Source: Streptomyces globosus
GTDB lineage: Bacteria > Actinomycetota > Actinomycetes > Streptomycetales > Streptomycetaceae
DNA length: 64,000 nucleotides
NCBI RefSeq assembly: GCF_003325375.1
Contig: NZ_CP030862.1
Coordinates: forward strand, 3,537,501 to 3,601,500
Reading direction: 5' to 3'
Shown: piece after piece, positions 1 to 9,098 of the stretch
Layout: each line of letters starts with the position of its first letter
Numbering within the stretch: position 1 is the stretch's first letter
Program-made: the position numbers and the translations under genes
The notes under the pieces: generated by a model
Told to the model about the DNA's origin: nothing
What the model saw: the letters and a program-made list of their open reading frames with translations, nothing else
Databases searched by the model: none

Positions 1-2
1 CT

Positions 3-941
3 GGCGGAGCGGGCATCGACATGGTGCAGATGCAGGTCGGCCTCGGCGACCCGGCTCTGCAGGCCCTTGCCGAGCAGGGTGTCACGTTCTTCGAACTCGC
101 CACCGGGCACTGGCCCATGCTGTCCCTGCCCGCCGAACTGGCGGCAGTCCTGCTGTCCGCGGCCGAGGGCGGCGGCCGCCGCCTCATCCCGGCATCCGGG
201 GAACTCCCGCCGCACCTGCGTCCGTTCCTCTTCGCAGACCGTGAGCTGCCTGTCGTCCCGCGCGAACGCAGCGGTGCCGTCGACCTGTACGCGCCTGAGG
301 GCGACGGTCCCCGCGGGGCGCGGCCGGCGGTCGTGTTCGTCCACGGCGGACCGGTGCCCGCCGGTGCACGGCCGACCCCGCGGGACTGGCCGGCGTTCAC
401 CGGCTACGCCCGCCTCGCGGCCGGGCAGGGCCTGGTTGCGGCGACGGTCGACCACCGCCTGCACGGCACGGGTGACCACGCGCTCGCCGCGCAGGACGTC
501 GCCGCGGCCGTGGACCGCGTACGGGCCGACCCGCGGGTCGACGCGGGCCGCGTCGCCCTGTGGTTCTTCTCGGGAGGCGGCCTCCTCTCCGCGGACTGGC
601 TGCAGGCGCCGCCCCCGTGGCTCCGCTGCGCGGCCCTCACCTACCCGCTCCTCGCGCCGCCGCCCGCGTGGGCCATGCCCGGCGGCCGGTTCCGCCCCGC
701 GGACGCGGTCCGCGAGGCGGGCAGCCTGCCGGTCGTCCTGACGCGGGCCGGCCGGGAGAGCCCCGAATTCGCCGCCACCGTCGAGGGCTTCCTGGTGGCG
801 GCCCGGCGCTGCGGCGCGCACGTGGACGTGATCGACGTGCCGGACGGCCGCCACGGCTTCGAAACCCTGGACCGCACGGACACCGCCCGGGCGGCCGTCC
901 ACCAGGCGGTCCGCACGGTCCGCGCGCACCTTGCCCGCTGA
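3..941 (+). CDS. alpha/beta hydrolase, two-hydrolase fusion, 5' end outside window
   Basis: The frame is open to the left window edge, so the true start is probably upstream; the first ATG is at 21. The first ~70 residues (ATGHWPMLS...) look like the C-terminal tail of one alpha/beta hydrolase. From about residue 95 a second hydrolase core follows, with an oxyanion-hole HGG (VVFVHGG). The nucleophile elbow WFFSGGG has F where GxSxG normally has its first G, and the likely catalytic His is in GRHGFE. The substrate cannot be told from sequence. It ends 67 bp before the convergent subtilase gene. The family call is solid; the fusion is inferred from the two C-terminal-like and N-terminal-like segments. 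Confidence 0.7.
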   Translation, partial: GGAGIDMVQMQVGLGDPALQALAEQGVTFFELATGHWPMLSLPAELAAVLLSAAEGGGRRLIPASGELPPHLRPFLFADRELPVVPRERSGAVDLYAPEGDGPRGARPAVVFVHGGPVPAGARPTPRDWPAFTGYARLAAGQGLVAATVDHRLHGTGDHALAAQDVAAAVDRVRADPRVDAGRVALWFFSGGGLLSADWLQAPPPWLRCAALTYPLLAPPPAWAMPGGRFRPADAVREAGSLPVVLTRAGRESPEFAATVEGFLVAARRCGAHVDVIDVPDGRHGFETLDRTDTARAAVHQAVRTVRAHLAR

Positions 942-976
942 CCCGGCGGGGGCGGAGGGCAAGGTGCGCGCGGGGC

Positions 977-996
977 GGCCGGCACCGTCGCCGGCC
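977..996. terminator. short hairpin between convergent genes
   Basis: A 7-bp stem (GGCCGGC/GCCGGCC) with a 6-nt loop lies between the ends of the hydrolase (+) and the subtilase (-). It has no T-tract, as is usual in actinomycetes. This is a weak call based on position and symmetry only. Confidence 0.3.
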
Positions 997-1007
997 CGGT
1001 CACAGCA

Positions 1008-2207
1008 CTAGGGAGCCACCTTCAGGAGCTTGTTCGCGGTGCCTGTGGAGGGGTTCTTCACCGCACCGCTGGTCGCCGCCGCGGACAGGGCCGCGGCGAT
1101 GTCCTCCGGAGTCGCCGACGGGTTGGCGGCCAGGTGGACCGCTGCGGCGCCGGCGGCGTGCGGGGCCGCCATCGACGTGCCGGATATCCGCTTGGTGGCG
1201 GTGTCGCTGTCGTGCCATGCCGAGGTGATCTCCGAGCCGGGCGCGTACAGGTCCACCACGGCGCCGAAGTTGGAGAACCCGGACTGCTCGTCGCCCTCGG
1301 TGGTGGAGGCGACCGTGATGGCCTCCGGGACGCGGGCCGGCGACTTCTGCCCCGCGTCCGCGGACTCGTTGCCGGCGGCGACCGCGAAGGTGACGCCGGC
1401 GGCGATGGCCCGCTTGACCGCGGCGTCGAGTGCCTCGTCCGCGCCGCCGCCGAGGCTCATGTTGGCGACCGACGGGCCGGAGTGGTTCTCGGTGACCCAG
1501 TCGATGCCCGCCACGACCTGCTCTGTGGTGCCGGACCCGTTGTCGTCCAGCACCCGCACGGCGACGACCTTGGCCTTCTTCGCGACCCCGTGCGCCGTTC
1601 CGGCGATGGTGCCGGCGACGTGGGTGCCGTGCCCGTTGCCGTCGTCCGCCGAACCGTCGTTGTCCACCGCGTCGAAGCCGTGGCTCGCCCGGCCGGCGAA
1701 GTCCTTGTGCGTGATCCTGACGCCGGTGTCGATGACGTAGGCGGTCACCCCCTCGCCGCCGCTGTCCGGGTACGTGTACGTGCGGTCACCTGCCGTCTCC
1801 GTCTGGTCGATCCGGTCCAGCCCCCAGGACGGCGGGTTCTGCTGGGTCTCGCTGATGGTGAAGCGCTTGTTCTGCACGACGGTGCCGACCGCGGGGTCGG
1901 CGGCGAGGCGCCGGGCCTCCGTCTCGGTGAGACCGGAGGCGGAGAAGCCGTTGACGGCGGAGCCGTAGGAGCGTTCCAGCCTGCCCCCGTACTTCTTCGC
2001 CAGGTCCTCCTTGTTCGCGGATGTGTCGAGGATGACGACGAAACTGCCGTCCACCGCACCCGGTGCTCCGAGACCGTGGACCGTTCCCTCGGCGGGGGTC
2101 GCCGCGCCGGCGAGGGGGACCGCAAACCAGGCTCCGGCCACTGCCGTTGCTGCTCCGGCCGCTATCGCGGCATGCCGAAGCCGGTGGGGACGCTTGTGAG
2201 TTGCCAT
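1008..2207 (-). CDS. secreted subtilisin-like serine protease (S8 family)
   Basis: A 399-residue exported endopeptidase. The ATG at 2207 was chosen because it follows GGAGGA at suitable spacing and opens a classic signal peptide (basic MATHKRPHRLRH, an Ala-rich core, cleavage near AGAAT). Residues ~48-115 match an inhibitor_I9 propeptide (SFVVILDTS...). The mature protease shows the complete triad: Asp in AYVIDTGV, His in GNGHGTHVAG, and Ser in SGTSMAAPHAAG. Length and order fit the proteinase K/aqualysin-type S8A proteases of Streptomyces. No C-terminal extra domain is present. It is transcribed alone, convergent with the preceding hydrolase. Confidence 0.95.
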   Translation of the reverse strand: MATHKRPHRLRHAAIAAGAATAVAGAWFAVPLAGAATPAEGTVHGLGAPGAVDGSFVVILDTSANKEDLAKKYGGRLERSYGSAVNGFSASGLTETEARRLAADPAVGTVVQNKRFTISETQQNPPSWGLDRIDQTETAGDRTYTYPDSGGEGVTAYVIDTGVRITHKDFAGRASHGFDAVDNDGSADDGNGHGTHVAGTIAGTAHGVAKKAKVVAVRVLDDNGSGTTEQVVAGIDWVTENHSGPSVANMSLGGGADEALDAAVKRAIAAGVTFAVAAGNESADAGQKSPARVPEAITVASTTEGDEQSGFSNFGAVVDLYAPGSEITSAWHDSDTATKRISGTSMAAPHAAGAAAVHLAANPSATPEDIAAALSAAATSGAVKNPSTGTANKLLKVAP

Positions 2208-2222
2208 GAAAGGAGTTCTCCT

Positions 2223-2274
2223 CCGGTTGACGTGTGGGGCGTCAAACGTTCGGTTCAACCCTGTTCCGGTTGAC
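2223..2274. promoter_or_regulatory. repeated GTTGAC/GTCAA motifs upstream of the subtilase
   Basis: Two direct copies of CCGGTTGAC (2223-2231 and 2266-2274) and an inverted pair GTTGACG/CGTCAAA (2226-2232 and 2240-2246) lie just upstream of the protease start. This may be a regulator binding region or promoter. It is seen as repeats only; no regulator can be named. Confidence 0.3.
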
Positions 2275-2450
2275 AGGAGCAAATCAAGGACGCGCCCGGC
2301 GGAAACGCGTGATCGACAACGTTTCTCGAAGAGGCCCCCGCATCGCCTTCACCCCGCACACCCCCTCTCCGCGCTCCCCCCACCGAACCCCCACGAATTG
2401 CCGGTGGACCGCCCCGCCTCCGCCTCCGACGCCGACGCCGGTCAGGGCGA

Positions 2451-2464
2451 GGGACGTTCGGCCC
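2451..2464. promoter_or_regulatory. dyad GGGACGTTCGGCCC, copy 1
   Basis: This 14-bp imperfect dyad resembles the perfect dyad at 13324-13351 and further copies at 2482 and 5289. It lies about 150 bp upstream of the SLOG-like/VKOR pair. The arrangement is reminiscent of NarL/DevR-type dyads that control low-oxygen genes, but the regulator is inferred. Confidence 0.4.
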
Positions 2465-2481
2465 CGGCGCAGCCGCCCCGC

Positions 2482-2496
2482 GGGCCGTTCGGGCCC
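2482..2496. promoter_or_regulatory. dyad GGGCCGTTCGGGCCC, copy 2
   Basis: A second copy of the CCGTTCGG-centred dyad, 31 bp after copy 1 (about three helical turns). It lies in the same non-coding stretch upstream of the redox gene block. Confidence 0.4.
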
Positions 2497-2598
2497 TTAC
2501 CCGGCCGCCGCACCCGCATGTTGACTCGTCGTCCGGGGCCGCCCCTCGGCAACGGCAGGGCCGGCCCGTACGTACGCGGGACGAGTGGAGGGCGCCTG

Positions 2599-2625
2599 AT
2601 GGCGGGAAAGCGAGCGGACGGATGA
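2599..2625 (+). CDS. possible 8-residue leader peptide overlapping the next start
   Basis: The ORF MAGKRADG begins at an ATG seven bases after GGAGG, a good ribosome site. Its stop codon overlaps the ATG of the next gene (ATGA). The next gene has no clear ribosome site of its own, so coupled translation is plausible. Alternatively the short ORF is chance. Confidence 0.3.
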   Translation: MAGKRADG

Positions 2626-3185
2626 TCGCGGCGGTCGGCCACGCCGATCTCACTGCGGCAACGCTCGAACTGGTGGAGTCCGAGGTGCGGGACCGGCTGG
2701 AGCGCACGGCGGCGGAGGCCGCCGTGGTCCGCGCCGGCGCCGGCCTGCCCGTCGCGCTCGGGCGGGCCGTGCGCGCGGCGGGCCGGCGGCTGGTGGTGCT
2801 GCTCGCGGCCGACGGGGCCGCACCCGCCCCGCTGCCGCCGGGCGACCGCAGGGCCGCCGGCGAGCTGCTGGTCCTGGCCGACCGGGCCGGCCTGGTGGAG
2901 TTCGACCCGGAAGACCGGGCCGCCTGCATCGGCGCCGACGAGCGGATGATCCGTACGAGCCGCCGGCTGCTGGCCGTGTGGGACGGCTCGCCGTCCGACG
3001 GCCGCGACGCGACCGCCCACCTGGTGGCCTACGCCCGCGCCCGAGGCGTCCCCGTCGACGTCGTCTGGCCGGAGGGCGCCACCCGGCGCACCGGCCGCCC
3101 CCCGCACTCGGCGGCACAGCCCGACCGGGCACCTTCGGCCCCGCCCGCACGGAAGGGGGCCGACCGTGTCCGCCACCCTGCATGA
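2622..3185 (+). CDS. SLOG/TIR-like Rossmannoid nucleotide-binding protein (putative)
   Basis: A 187-residue cytosolic protein with no membrane segment. Residues ~110-155 contain DERMIRTSRRLLAVWDGSPSDGRDAT, followed by YARARGVPVDVVWP. This pattern occurs in SLOG-type and nucleoside-2-deoxyribosyltransferase-like folds, where a conserved acidic/Gly stretch holds a nucleotide. The N-terminal half includes a central hydrophobic strand (RRLVVLLAADG). The last 20 nt overlap the VKOR gene, so the two are probably co-translated. Enzymatic activity cannot be claimed; family assignment is by motif resemblance only. The C-terminal 30 residues are Pro/Ala-rich and likely disordered. Confidence 0.6.
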   Translation: MIAAVGHADLTAATLELVESEVRDRLERTAAEAAVVRAGAGLPVALGRAVRAAGRRLVVLLAADGAAPAPLPPGDRRAAGELLVLADRAGLVEFDPEDRAACIGADERMIRTSRRLLAVWDGSPSDGRDATAHLVAYARARGVPVDVVWPEGATRRTGRPPHSAAQPDRAPSAPPARKGADRVRHPA

Positions 3186-3819
3186 CCCCGCGCACGGGGC
3201 GCGCCCCCGCGCAGGCGGACCCGCCGCCCGGCGCGGCACCGTCGGCGCGGGGCGCGGCTTCGCCTGGCTGCTGATCGCCGCGGGCGCCGCAGGCCTCCTC
3301 GCCTCGTTCGCCATCACCGTCGACAAGTTCGCGTTGCTGCGGGACCCGGACTTCGTCCCCTCCTGCAACCTCAGCCCGGTGCTGTCCTGCGCCGACGTCA
3401 TGGGCAGCGCGCAGGCCTCCGTCTTCGGCTTCCCCAACCCCCTCATCGGCCTCGCCGCGTACGCGGCCGTCGTCGCCGTCGGCTGCGGCCTCCTCGCGGG
3501 CGCCCGCTACCGCCGCTGGTTCTGGGCCGGACTCAACCTCGGCACCCTCCTCGGCGCGGCCTTCTGCATGTGGCTGATGAGCCAGGCCCTGTACGACATC
3601 GGGGCCCTGTGCCTGTGGTGCTGCCTGGTCTGGGCGGCAACCATCGCCCTCTTCTGGTACACCACCGTCCACAACCTCCGGCACGGCGTGGTCCGCGCCC
3701 CCCGCGCCCTCGTCAGCGGCGTCCGGGAGTTCCACTGGGCCGTTCCTGCCACCTGGTACGGCGTGATCGTGCTGCTCGCCGCCACCCGCTTCCAGGCCTA
3801 CTGGGAGACGCTGCTGTGA
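3166..3819 (+). CDS. vitamin K epoxide reductase (VKOR) family membrane protein
   Basis: A 217-residue polytopic membrane oxidoreductase. The GTG start at 3166 is preceded by GGAAGGGGG. After a cytosolic Ala/Arg-rich N-terminus come TM segments near residues 32-50, 90-110, 118-137 and 142-162. The loop cysteine pair (CNLSPVLSC) and the active-site CLWC of the CxxC type are both visible, as in bacterial VKORs that reoxidise DsbA-like partners with menaquinone. No fused thioredoxin domain is present and no DsbA lies adjacent. It overlaps the upstream SLOG-like gene and precedes the flavohemoprotein, in keeping with a redox-stress block. Confidence 0.92.
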   Translation: MSATLHDPAHGARPRAGGPAARRGTVGAGRGFAWLLIAAGAAGLLASFAITVDKFALLRDPDFVPSCNLSPVLSCADVMGSAQASVFGFPNPLIGLAAYAAVVAVGCGLLAGARYRRWFWAGLNLGTLLGAAFCMWLMSQALYDIGALCLWCCLVWAATIALFWYTTVHNLRHGVVRAPRALVSGVREFHWAVPATWYGVIVLLAATRFQAYWETLL

Positions 3820-3940
3820 CGCCGGCCCCGCCCACCCCGCCGGCGGCGTTACGCGCGGCGCGCGCGGGGAGAACCTGCCGGCCCCCGCCCGGGGCGCGCA
3901 CGCGACAGGGAGGCAGGCACAAGCGGAAGAAGCACACCAC

Positions 3941-5272
3941 GTGAACCAGTACGACACCTACCACGCGCTCCTGGCGCGGCAGGACGCGATGCGGCTGCGC
4001 CGGCAGATCACGGCCCCGGCCCCGGCCCCCGCCCGGCGGCCGCCCGCGAACGGCCCGCATCCGGACGCCTACGACGGCGCCGCGGACCAGCGGCTCATCA
4101 CCGCGAACCTGCCGCTCGCCGGCCCCTCGCCGGAGCTCATCGACCGCCTCTACGACGCCATGTTCGAGCACCACCCCTACCTGCGCGGCCTGTTCCCCGA
4201 GTCGATGGCCTTCCAGCGGGCCCACCTGGAGCAGGCGCTGCGCCACCTCATCGACCACCTGGACCGGCCGGACGAGCTCCGCGCCTTCTGCACCCGGCTC
4301 GGCCGCGACCACCGCAAGCTGGGCGTGCGCCCGGTGCACTACGAGGTCTTCGAGGCGTCCCTCGCGGAAGCCCTGCGCGGGTGCGCGGGCGCGGCCTGGA
4401 GCCGGGACCTGGAGCAGGCCTGGCTGCGGATGCTGCGGTTCGCGGTCGCGGCCATGGTCGCCGGGGCAGAGGAGGCGCTGGCCGAACCGCCGTACTGGAA
4501 CGCGGTGGTGACCGGGCACCGGCTCTGCGGACCGGGCCTCGCCGTGGTCCACGCGCGCACCGCCGAGCCGTACGCCTACCGTGCCGGGCAGTACGCCCAC
4601 CTCCAGACGCCGCTCCTGCCGCACGCCTGGCGGCCCTGTTCCTTCGCCTGCGCCCCGCGTGCCGACGGCGAACTGGAATTCCACATCCGCAGCAGCGGCA
4701 CCGACGACGTCCTGGAGGCGCTCGTCGCGCACACCGGCGTCGGCGACCCGCTGCGGATCGGTCCCGCGCAGGGCGCCATGACCGTGGACGGCGCCCCGGA
4801 CCGGGACGTCCTCATCGTCGCGGCGGGCACCGGCTGGGCCGCCGCGAAGGCCCTCCTGGAGGAGCTGGAGTGCGGGCCGCGCCCGCCGCGCACCCACCTG
4901 TTCCTCGGGGCCGGCACGCCCGGCGACCTGTACGACACGCCCGCCCTCGCCGCGCTGGAGGACCGCTGCCCGTGGCTGCGGGTGGTCCCGGTCCTCGGCC
5001 AGGCCGACGGTGGCCGCCACGGGCTCGCGGAGGCGGTGGCCCGCGGCGGCGACTGGTCCGCGCACCTCGCCTACGTCAGCGGCCCGCCCGCCGCGGTGTC
5101 CGCCGCGGTGCGGCAGCTGTCCGCCCTCGGTGTGCCCGCAGACCGGATCCGCCACGACCCGGTCACCGGTGCGGATTCCGGCCGCGACACCCCCCGGCCC
5201 CACCTGCATCCGCACGACCGGCCCGCGCCGGGCCTCGCCGTACGGCATGCGGAGAGGGCTGGACGGCCCTGA
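3941..5272 (+). CDS. flavohemoprotein-like globin-reductase
   Basis: A 443-residue protein with a GTG start 120 bp after the VKOR gene. Residues ~45-190 form a globin domain ([19 protein letters not shown]..., then [13 protein letters not shown] holding the proximal-His region). Residues ~195-410 form a ferredoxin-NADP reductase-like module: [13 protein letters not shown] and WRPCSFA fit FAD binding, and [17 protein letters not shown] fits the NAD(P)-binding GTG loop. Family members oxidise NO to nitrate or manage oxygen and flavin electrons. The FAD motif is RPCS rather than the usual RQYS, so cofactor affinity may differ. The ~40-residue N-terminal extension and His/Pro-rich tail look disordered. 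Confidence 0.85.
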   Translation: MNQYDTYHALLARQDAMRLRRQITAPAPAPARRPPANGPHPDAYDGAADQRLITANLPLAGPSPELIDRLYDAMFEHHPYLRGLFPESMAFQRAHLEQALRHLIDHLDRPDELRAFCTRLGRDHRKLGVRPVHYEVFEASLAEALRGCAGAAWSRDLEQAWLRMLRFAVAAMVAGAEEALAEPPYWNAVVTGHRLCGPGLAVVHARTAEPYAYRAGQYAHLQTPLLPHAWRPCSFACAPRADGELEFHIRSSGTDDVLEALVAHTGVGDPLRIGPAQGAMTVDGAPDRDVLIVAAGTGWAAAKALLEELECGPRPPRTHLFLGAGTPGDLYDTPALAALEDRCPWLRVVPVLGQADGGRHGLAEAVARGGDWSAHLAYVSGPPAAVSAAVRQLSALGVPADRIRHDPVTGADSGRDTPRPHLHPHDRPAPGLAVRHAERAGRP

Positions 5273-5288
5273 CGGCGCGGGGGAGGGA

Positions 5289-5303
5289 GGGACTGTTCGG
5301 CCC
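5289..5303. promoter_or_regulatory. dyad-like GGGACTGTTCGGCCC upstream of the oxidase gene
   Basis: It sits about 115 bp before the cytochrome oxidase start and shares the GTTCGGCCC half with the other dyads of this block. One extra base breaks the symmetry. Tentative. Confidence 0.35.
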
Positions 5304-5417
5304 TGCCGGGCACCCTCCCGCGCCGCCGATCATGGAGCGGCGCCGGGGGTGCCGATCCCCTTTTATGCGGCATCTCCCGGTTCGCCAAGGCCACAGCTAC
5401 AGGGAGGGCAGCGTCCG

Positions 5418-7160
5418 GTGGACGTGACAGGGACGAATCACACGGCGAGTACGAAGCCGCAGCCGGAGCGGCAGGCGCCGGACCCGCGGACGGGCCCGGA
5501 GAGCGGGCCGGGCGGCCCGGGCCCGGGCCGCCCGGGCGGTGGCGGAACGACACGCCGCGCCGACTGGGTCGACTGGCTGACGACCACCGACCACAAGCGG
5601 ATCGGCACCATGTACCTGGTGAGTGCCTTCGCGTTCTTCATCGTCGGCGGCGTCATGGCCCTGATGATGCGGGCCGAACTGGCCCGGCCGGGTACGCAGA
5701 TCATGTCGAACGAGCAGTTCAACCAGGCGTTCACCATGCACGGCTCGGTCATGCTGCTGATGTTCGCGATGCCCCTGTTCACCGGCTTCGCCAACTGGAT
5801 CATGCCGCTGCAGATCGGCGCCCCGGACGTGGCGTTCCCCCGGCTGAACATGCTCTCCTTCTGGCTCTTCCTCTTCGGCTCGCTCATCGCCGCCTTCGGC
5901 TTCCTCACCCCGGGCGGCGCCGCCGACTTCGGCTGGTTCCTCTACGCGCCCCTGTCGGACGCGGTGCACTCGCCGGGCCTCGGCGCCGACATGTGGATCA
6001 TGGGTGTGGCCCTGTCCGGCTTCGGCTCCATCGCCGGCGCCGTCAACTTCATCACCACGATCCTGTGCATGCGCGCCCCGGGCATGACGATGTTCCGGAT
6101 GCCGATCTTCACCTGGAACGTGCTGCTCACGGCGCTCCTGGTGCTGATGGTGTTCCCGGTGCTCGCCGCCGCCCTGTTCGCCCTCGAATGCGACCGCAAG
6201 TTCGGCAGCCACGTCTTCGACGCCGCCAACGGCGGTGCCCTGCTGTGGCAGCACCTGTTCTGGTTCTTCGGCCACCCCGAGGTCTACATCCTGGCCCTGC
6301 CGTTCTTCGGAATCGTCAGCGAGGTCATCCCGGTCTTCTCGCGGAAGCCGATGTTCGGCTACATCGGCCTGATCGCCGCGACGATCGCCATCGCCGGGCT
6401 GTCCGTGACCGTCTGGGCGCACCACATGTACGTCACCGGCGGCGTGCTGCTCCCGTTCTTCTCCTTCATGACCTTCCTGATCGCGGTGCCCACCGGGGTC
6501 AAGTTCTTCAACTGGATCGGCACCATGTGGAAGGGCTCGCTGTCCTTCGAGACGCCGATGCTGTGGACGGTCGGGTTCCTGATCACCTTCGTCTTCGGCG
6601 GGCTGACCGGCGTCATCCTGGCCTCGCCCCCGATGGACTTCCACCTCTCCGACTCGTACTTCGTCGTCGCGCACTTCCACTACACCGTCTTCGGCACCGT
6701 CGTGTACGCCATGTTCGCCGGCTTCCACTTCTGGTGGCCCAAGTTCACGGGCAGGATGCTCGACGAACGCCTCGGGAAGACCACCTTCTGGACGCTCACC
6801 GCCGGCTTCCACCTGACCTTCCTGGTCCAGCACTGGCTGGGGGCCGAGGGCATGCCGCGCCGCTACGCCGACTACCTCGCCGCCGACGGCTTCACCGCCC
6901 TCAACACCCTCTCCACCGCAGGATCGTTCCTGCTGGGGCTGTCGCTCCTGCCGTTCTTCTACAACGTGTGGAAGACCGCCAAGTACGGCCAGAAGATCGA
7001 CACCGACGACCCGTGGGGCTACGGCCGCTCCCTCGAATGGGCGACCTCCTGCCCGCCGCCGCGGCACAACTTCACCTCCCTGCCCCGCATCCGCTCCGAA
7101 TCCCCGGCGTTCGACCTCCACCACCCGGAGGTCGCCGCACTCGAAGCAACCCGCCACTGA
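5418..7160 (+). CDS. ctaD: cytochrome c oxidase subunit I (heme-copper, aa3-type)
   Basis: A 580-residue proton-pumping terminal oxidase subunit. The GTG at 5418 follows AGGGAGGG; a second GTG at 5424 is an alternative. A ~45-residue Pro/Gly-rich cytosolic tail leads to [11 protein letters not shown] and twelve TM helices. The heme a ligand (TMHGS), the CuB His with the cross-linked Tyr (HPEVY), the CuB His pair (AHHMY) and the heme ligands in HFHYTVFG are all present. No ctaC, ctaE or heme-synthesis gene lies nearby. It is therefore probably a second ctaD copy used under special conditions and paired with subunits encoded elsewhere. Its position in a redox/stress block suggests oxygen-limited expression (inference). 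Confidence 0.95.
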   Translation: MDVTGTNHTASTKPQPERQAPDPRTGPESGPGGPGPGRPGGGGTTRRADWVDWLTTTDHKRIGTMYLVSAFAFFIVGGVMALMMRAELARPGTQIMSNEQFNQAFTMHGSVMLLMFAMPLFTGFANWIMPLQIGAPDVAFPRLNMLSFWLFLFGSLIAAFGFLTPGGAADFGWFLYAPLSDAVHSPGLGADMWIMGVALSGFGSIAGAVNFITTILCMRAPGMTMFRMPIFTWNVLLTALLVLMVFPVLAAALFALECDRKFGSHVFDAANGGALLWQHLFWFFGHPEVYILALPFFGIVSEVIPVFSRKPMFGYIGLIAATIAIAGLSVTVWAHHMYVTGGVLLPFFSFMTFLIAVPTGVKFFNWIGTMWKGSLSFETPMLWTVGFLITFVFGGLTGVILASPPMDFHLSDSYFVVAHFHYTVFGTVVYAMFAGFHFWWPKFTGRMLDERLGKTTFWTLTAGFHLTFLVQHWLGAEGMPRRYADYLAADGFTALNTLSTAGSFLLGLSLLPFFYNVWKTAKYGQKIDTDDPWGYGRSLEWATSCPPPRHNFTSLPRIRSESPAFDLHHPEVAALEATRH

Positions 7161-7226
7161 CACGGATCCGGCCCGGCCGCCCGCGGCAGCCGGGCCGGCC
7201 GGCCCGCGTACCCCTGGGAGGTGCCC

Positions 7227-7664
7227 ATGTCCCATCCGCTTCCGGCACTCGCCGCCGCGGTCCTCTGCGCGTCCGGCTGCGCCTGGTACGTCCCCGCCTT
7301 CGCGGACGTGCGCGCAGGCGCCGACCGCCCCGCATCCCGCCGGGCGGCAGCCCTGGCCTGCCTGACCGGCTGGGGCACCGCAGCGCTCGCCGTCCCCCTG
7401 CTCCTGACGCCCGCCCCCTGGGCGGTCCTCGCCGTTCTGGCGGGAACCGGAGCCGGGGCCTCGGCAGCGCTGCTGATCCACGGCAGGATCCGGCACGGCG
7501 CCGAGCAGCGGGAGGCGGCCCGCCGCTGGGCCGACCTGGGCTGCGTACAGGCCTCCGCCGCCACGCCCCGCCGGCCCGCCCGCGCACGGGTCGCCTGGGC
7601 CCTGGCCGCGGCCACCGCCGCCCCGGCCGCGGCGGCCGCGCTCCTCCTGGCCGGCGGTCGCTGA
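7227..7664 (+). CDS. small membrane protein of unknown function
   Basis: A 145-residue protein. The ATG at 7227 sits five bases after GGGAGG; an in-frame GTG at 7221 is too close to that site. There are three or four hydrophobic segments (residues ~5-25, 45-85 and a C-terminal Ala-rich helix ~120-142) around a charged stretch rich in Arg and Glu. It follows ctaD by 66 bp on the same strand and may be co-transcribed with it. No conserved motif was recognised. Confidence 0.65.
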   Translation: MSHPLPALAAAVLCASGCAWYVPAFADVRAGADRPASRRAAALACLTGWGTAALAVPLLLTPAPWAVLAVLAGTGAGASAALLIHGRIRHGAEQREAARRWADLGCVQASAATPRRPARARVAWALAAATAAPAAAAALLLAGGR

Positions 7665-7683
7665 CCGGTTCCACGGCGCCGGG

Positions 7684-7707
7684 GGCGCCCGTACGGAAAC
7701 GGGCGCC
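7684..7707 (+). terminator. hairpin after the oxidase operon
   Basis: A 9-bp perfect stem GGCGCCCGT/ACGGGCGCC with a 6-nt loop, 20 bp after the stop of the small membrane protein. No T-tract. Confidence 0.5.
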
Positions 7708-8160
7708 GGGCCCGATCGCGGTGAGGCGGGGCCGCGTGTGACGGTGGTGTCGACCCCGCACCACCGGTCCCCGGAAGGAGGAGTCACGACCCGGCACGAC
7801 ACCGGCCCCCTCACGGCCGGGCCGCGCGGACACAGCACGGACAACCCCGCCTCGCCTCCGTCCCCGGACCGGGGCCCGTTCCAGCCGGGCCCGCACCGCC
7901 GGGGGCGCCGACCGAGGACATCCCCACCCCCTTCGGCCCTCCCGGCAGAAGCAGACCGACAGGCAGCCCGCGGCCCGGGGGGCAGGGAGCCGGGCCGTTC
8001 ACCCTGGAGATCAGCTTCCGGCCTGCGGCCCCCCGCTCCGGCGGGAAACGACGGCTCGCATCGTTGAGGGACCGACCGGTATGGATATCGAACCCGGGAA
8101 GGACACCACCGCCACGGGGAACCCTGCCGGGGCCGTGCCCCCGCCGAGGACCACCGCCCG
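7708..8160. other. gene-free stretch between convergent genes
   Basis: There is no ORF with a ribosome site or recognisable product. A partial copy of the local dyad (GGGCCGTTCACCC) occurs near 7994. Nothing else was found. Confidence 0.5.
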
Positions 8161-8697
8161 CTACGGCCGGTCCCAGCCGGGGGGAGGCCCGCTCGGCATG
8201 GTGAAGAGCTCGTAGGCCCCCCAGGCCAGGAACGCGACGACGAGGGCAAGGAAGAGACAGGCCAGGATCAGGACGGCCCTGGGGGTGCCCTTGGCCCTGA
8301 CCTCGGCGCCGGTGGTGCGGTTCTCCACCCGGTCGGCGCGGAACGTGCCCGCGCGCATCCGGCCGACGGCCCGCACCCAGTCGCCCTCGTTCAAGGCGCC
8401 CGCAAAGGTGTGCCCGCGCATCTCGACCGGTACGAGGAACTCGCGGCGCCCCGATGCGTCGACGCGCTCGATCCGGAACGTCCAGACGGACTCGTACGAG
8501 TCCCGCCCCTGCTGCTCGGTGCGGACCTGGAGGCCCCGCACATGCCCTTCCGGAGCATCCCCGGGGCGGCCGGGGGGCTCCTGCGGGTGCCCACCGCCGA
8601 GGGGCCCGCCGCAGTGGGGGCAGAAGCGGGACGCCACGGGGGCCGCGGCCCCGCACCGCCCGCACCGTCCCGCGGACTCGGCCCTGTACTCGCCCAT
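8161..8697 (-). CDS. zinc-ribbon protein with one C-terminal TM segment
   Basis: A 178-residue protein. The ATG at 8697 gives an N-terminal double-Cys zinc ribbon (CGRCG then CPHCGG, residues ~12-31). A Gly/Pro linker leads to a ~90-residue beta-rich domain (VWTFRIERVDASG..., VPVEMRGHTFAGALNEGDWVRAVG), which reads like an OB-fold or NfeD-like small barrel. A TM helix at ~145-168 (AVLILACLFLALVVAFLAWG) anchors the C-terminus. Such proteins are common and uncharacterised in Streptomyces. An upstream in-frame GTG near 8741 is an alternative start. Divergent from phosphoketolase. Confidence 0.75.
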   Translation of the reverse strand: MGEYRAESAGRCGRCGAAAPVASRFCPHCGGPLGGGHPQEPPGRPGDAPEGHVRGLQVRTEQQGRDSYESVWTFRIERVDASGRREFLVPVEMRGHTFAGALNEGDWVRAVGRMRAGTFRADRVENRTTGAEVRAKGTPRAVLILACLFLALVVAFLAWGAYELFTMPSGPPPGWDRP

Positions 8698-9098
8698 GAC
8701 TGCCGCCCGTCGGTGCGCCCCCCAGACGATGTGCCGGTTCACCTCCCATCCTAGGAAGGAGCCGCGGAGCCCGCGCGTCCCCGGCAAGCGCTCGGGCAGG
8801 ACGCACACGCCGGCGGCGGTACTCCGCGGCCGCAGCGGGCACCCGCGACACCGGGACCGAAGCCCCCGGGGCGCCGTACCGCGCGAGGCCGGCCCCGCCC
8901 GGCAGCCGCCGCAGGCCCCGTGCGGCGGCGAGACCCGCGGCCCGCCCGCGGTGGCCCATCCGGCCCTTATCGCCGGCCCCGTGCCCGTGCCACCGTGCCG
9001 TACGGAGTCCCGTCCGGTACGACAGCGCAAGGGCCGTGCCCGCCCCGAACCCGCAGAACGCCCCGCCGGCCCCGGCAAGCCACGACGATGGAGGAAGC
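8698..9098. other. divergent intergenic region upstream of phosphoketolase
   Basis: 400 bp of very GC-rich non-coding DNA between the zinc-ribbon gene (-) and xfp (+). It must hold both promoters, but no -35/-10 pair or full dyad could be picked with confidence. Confidence 0.5.

Noticed and set aside
2265..2290. TTGACA as a plus-strand -35 box
   Set aside because: No -10 at 16-19 bp, and the hexamer belongs to the CCGGTTGAC repeats upstream of the minus-strand protease.
5397..8249. 950-codon open frame antisense to the cytochrome oxidase gene
   Set aside because: Low-complexity shadow rich in Arg, Gly and Glu; the sense strand encodes ctaD with all heme ligands.
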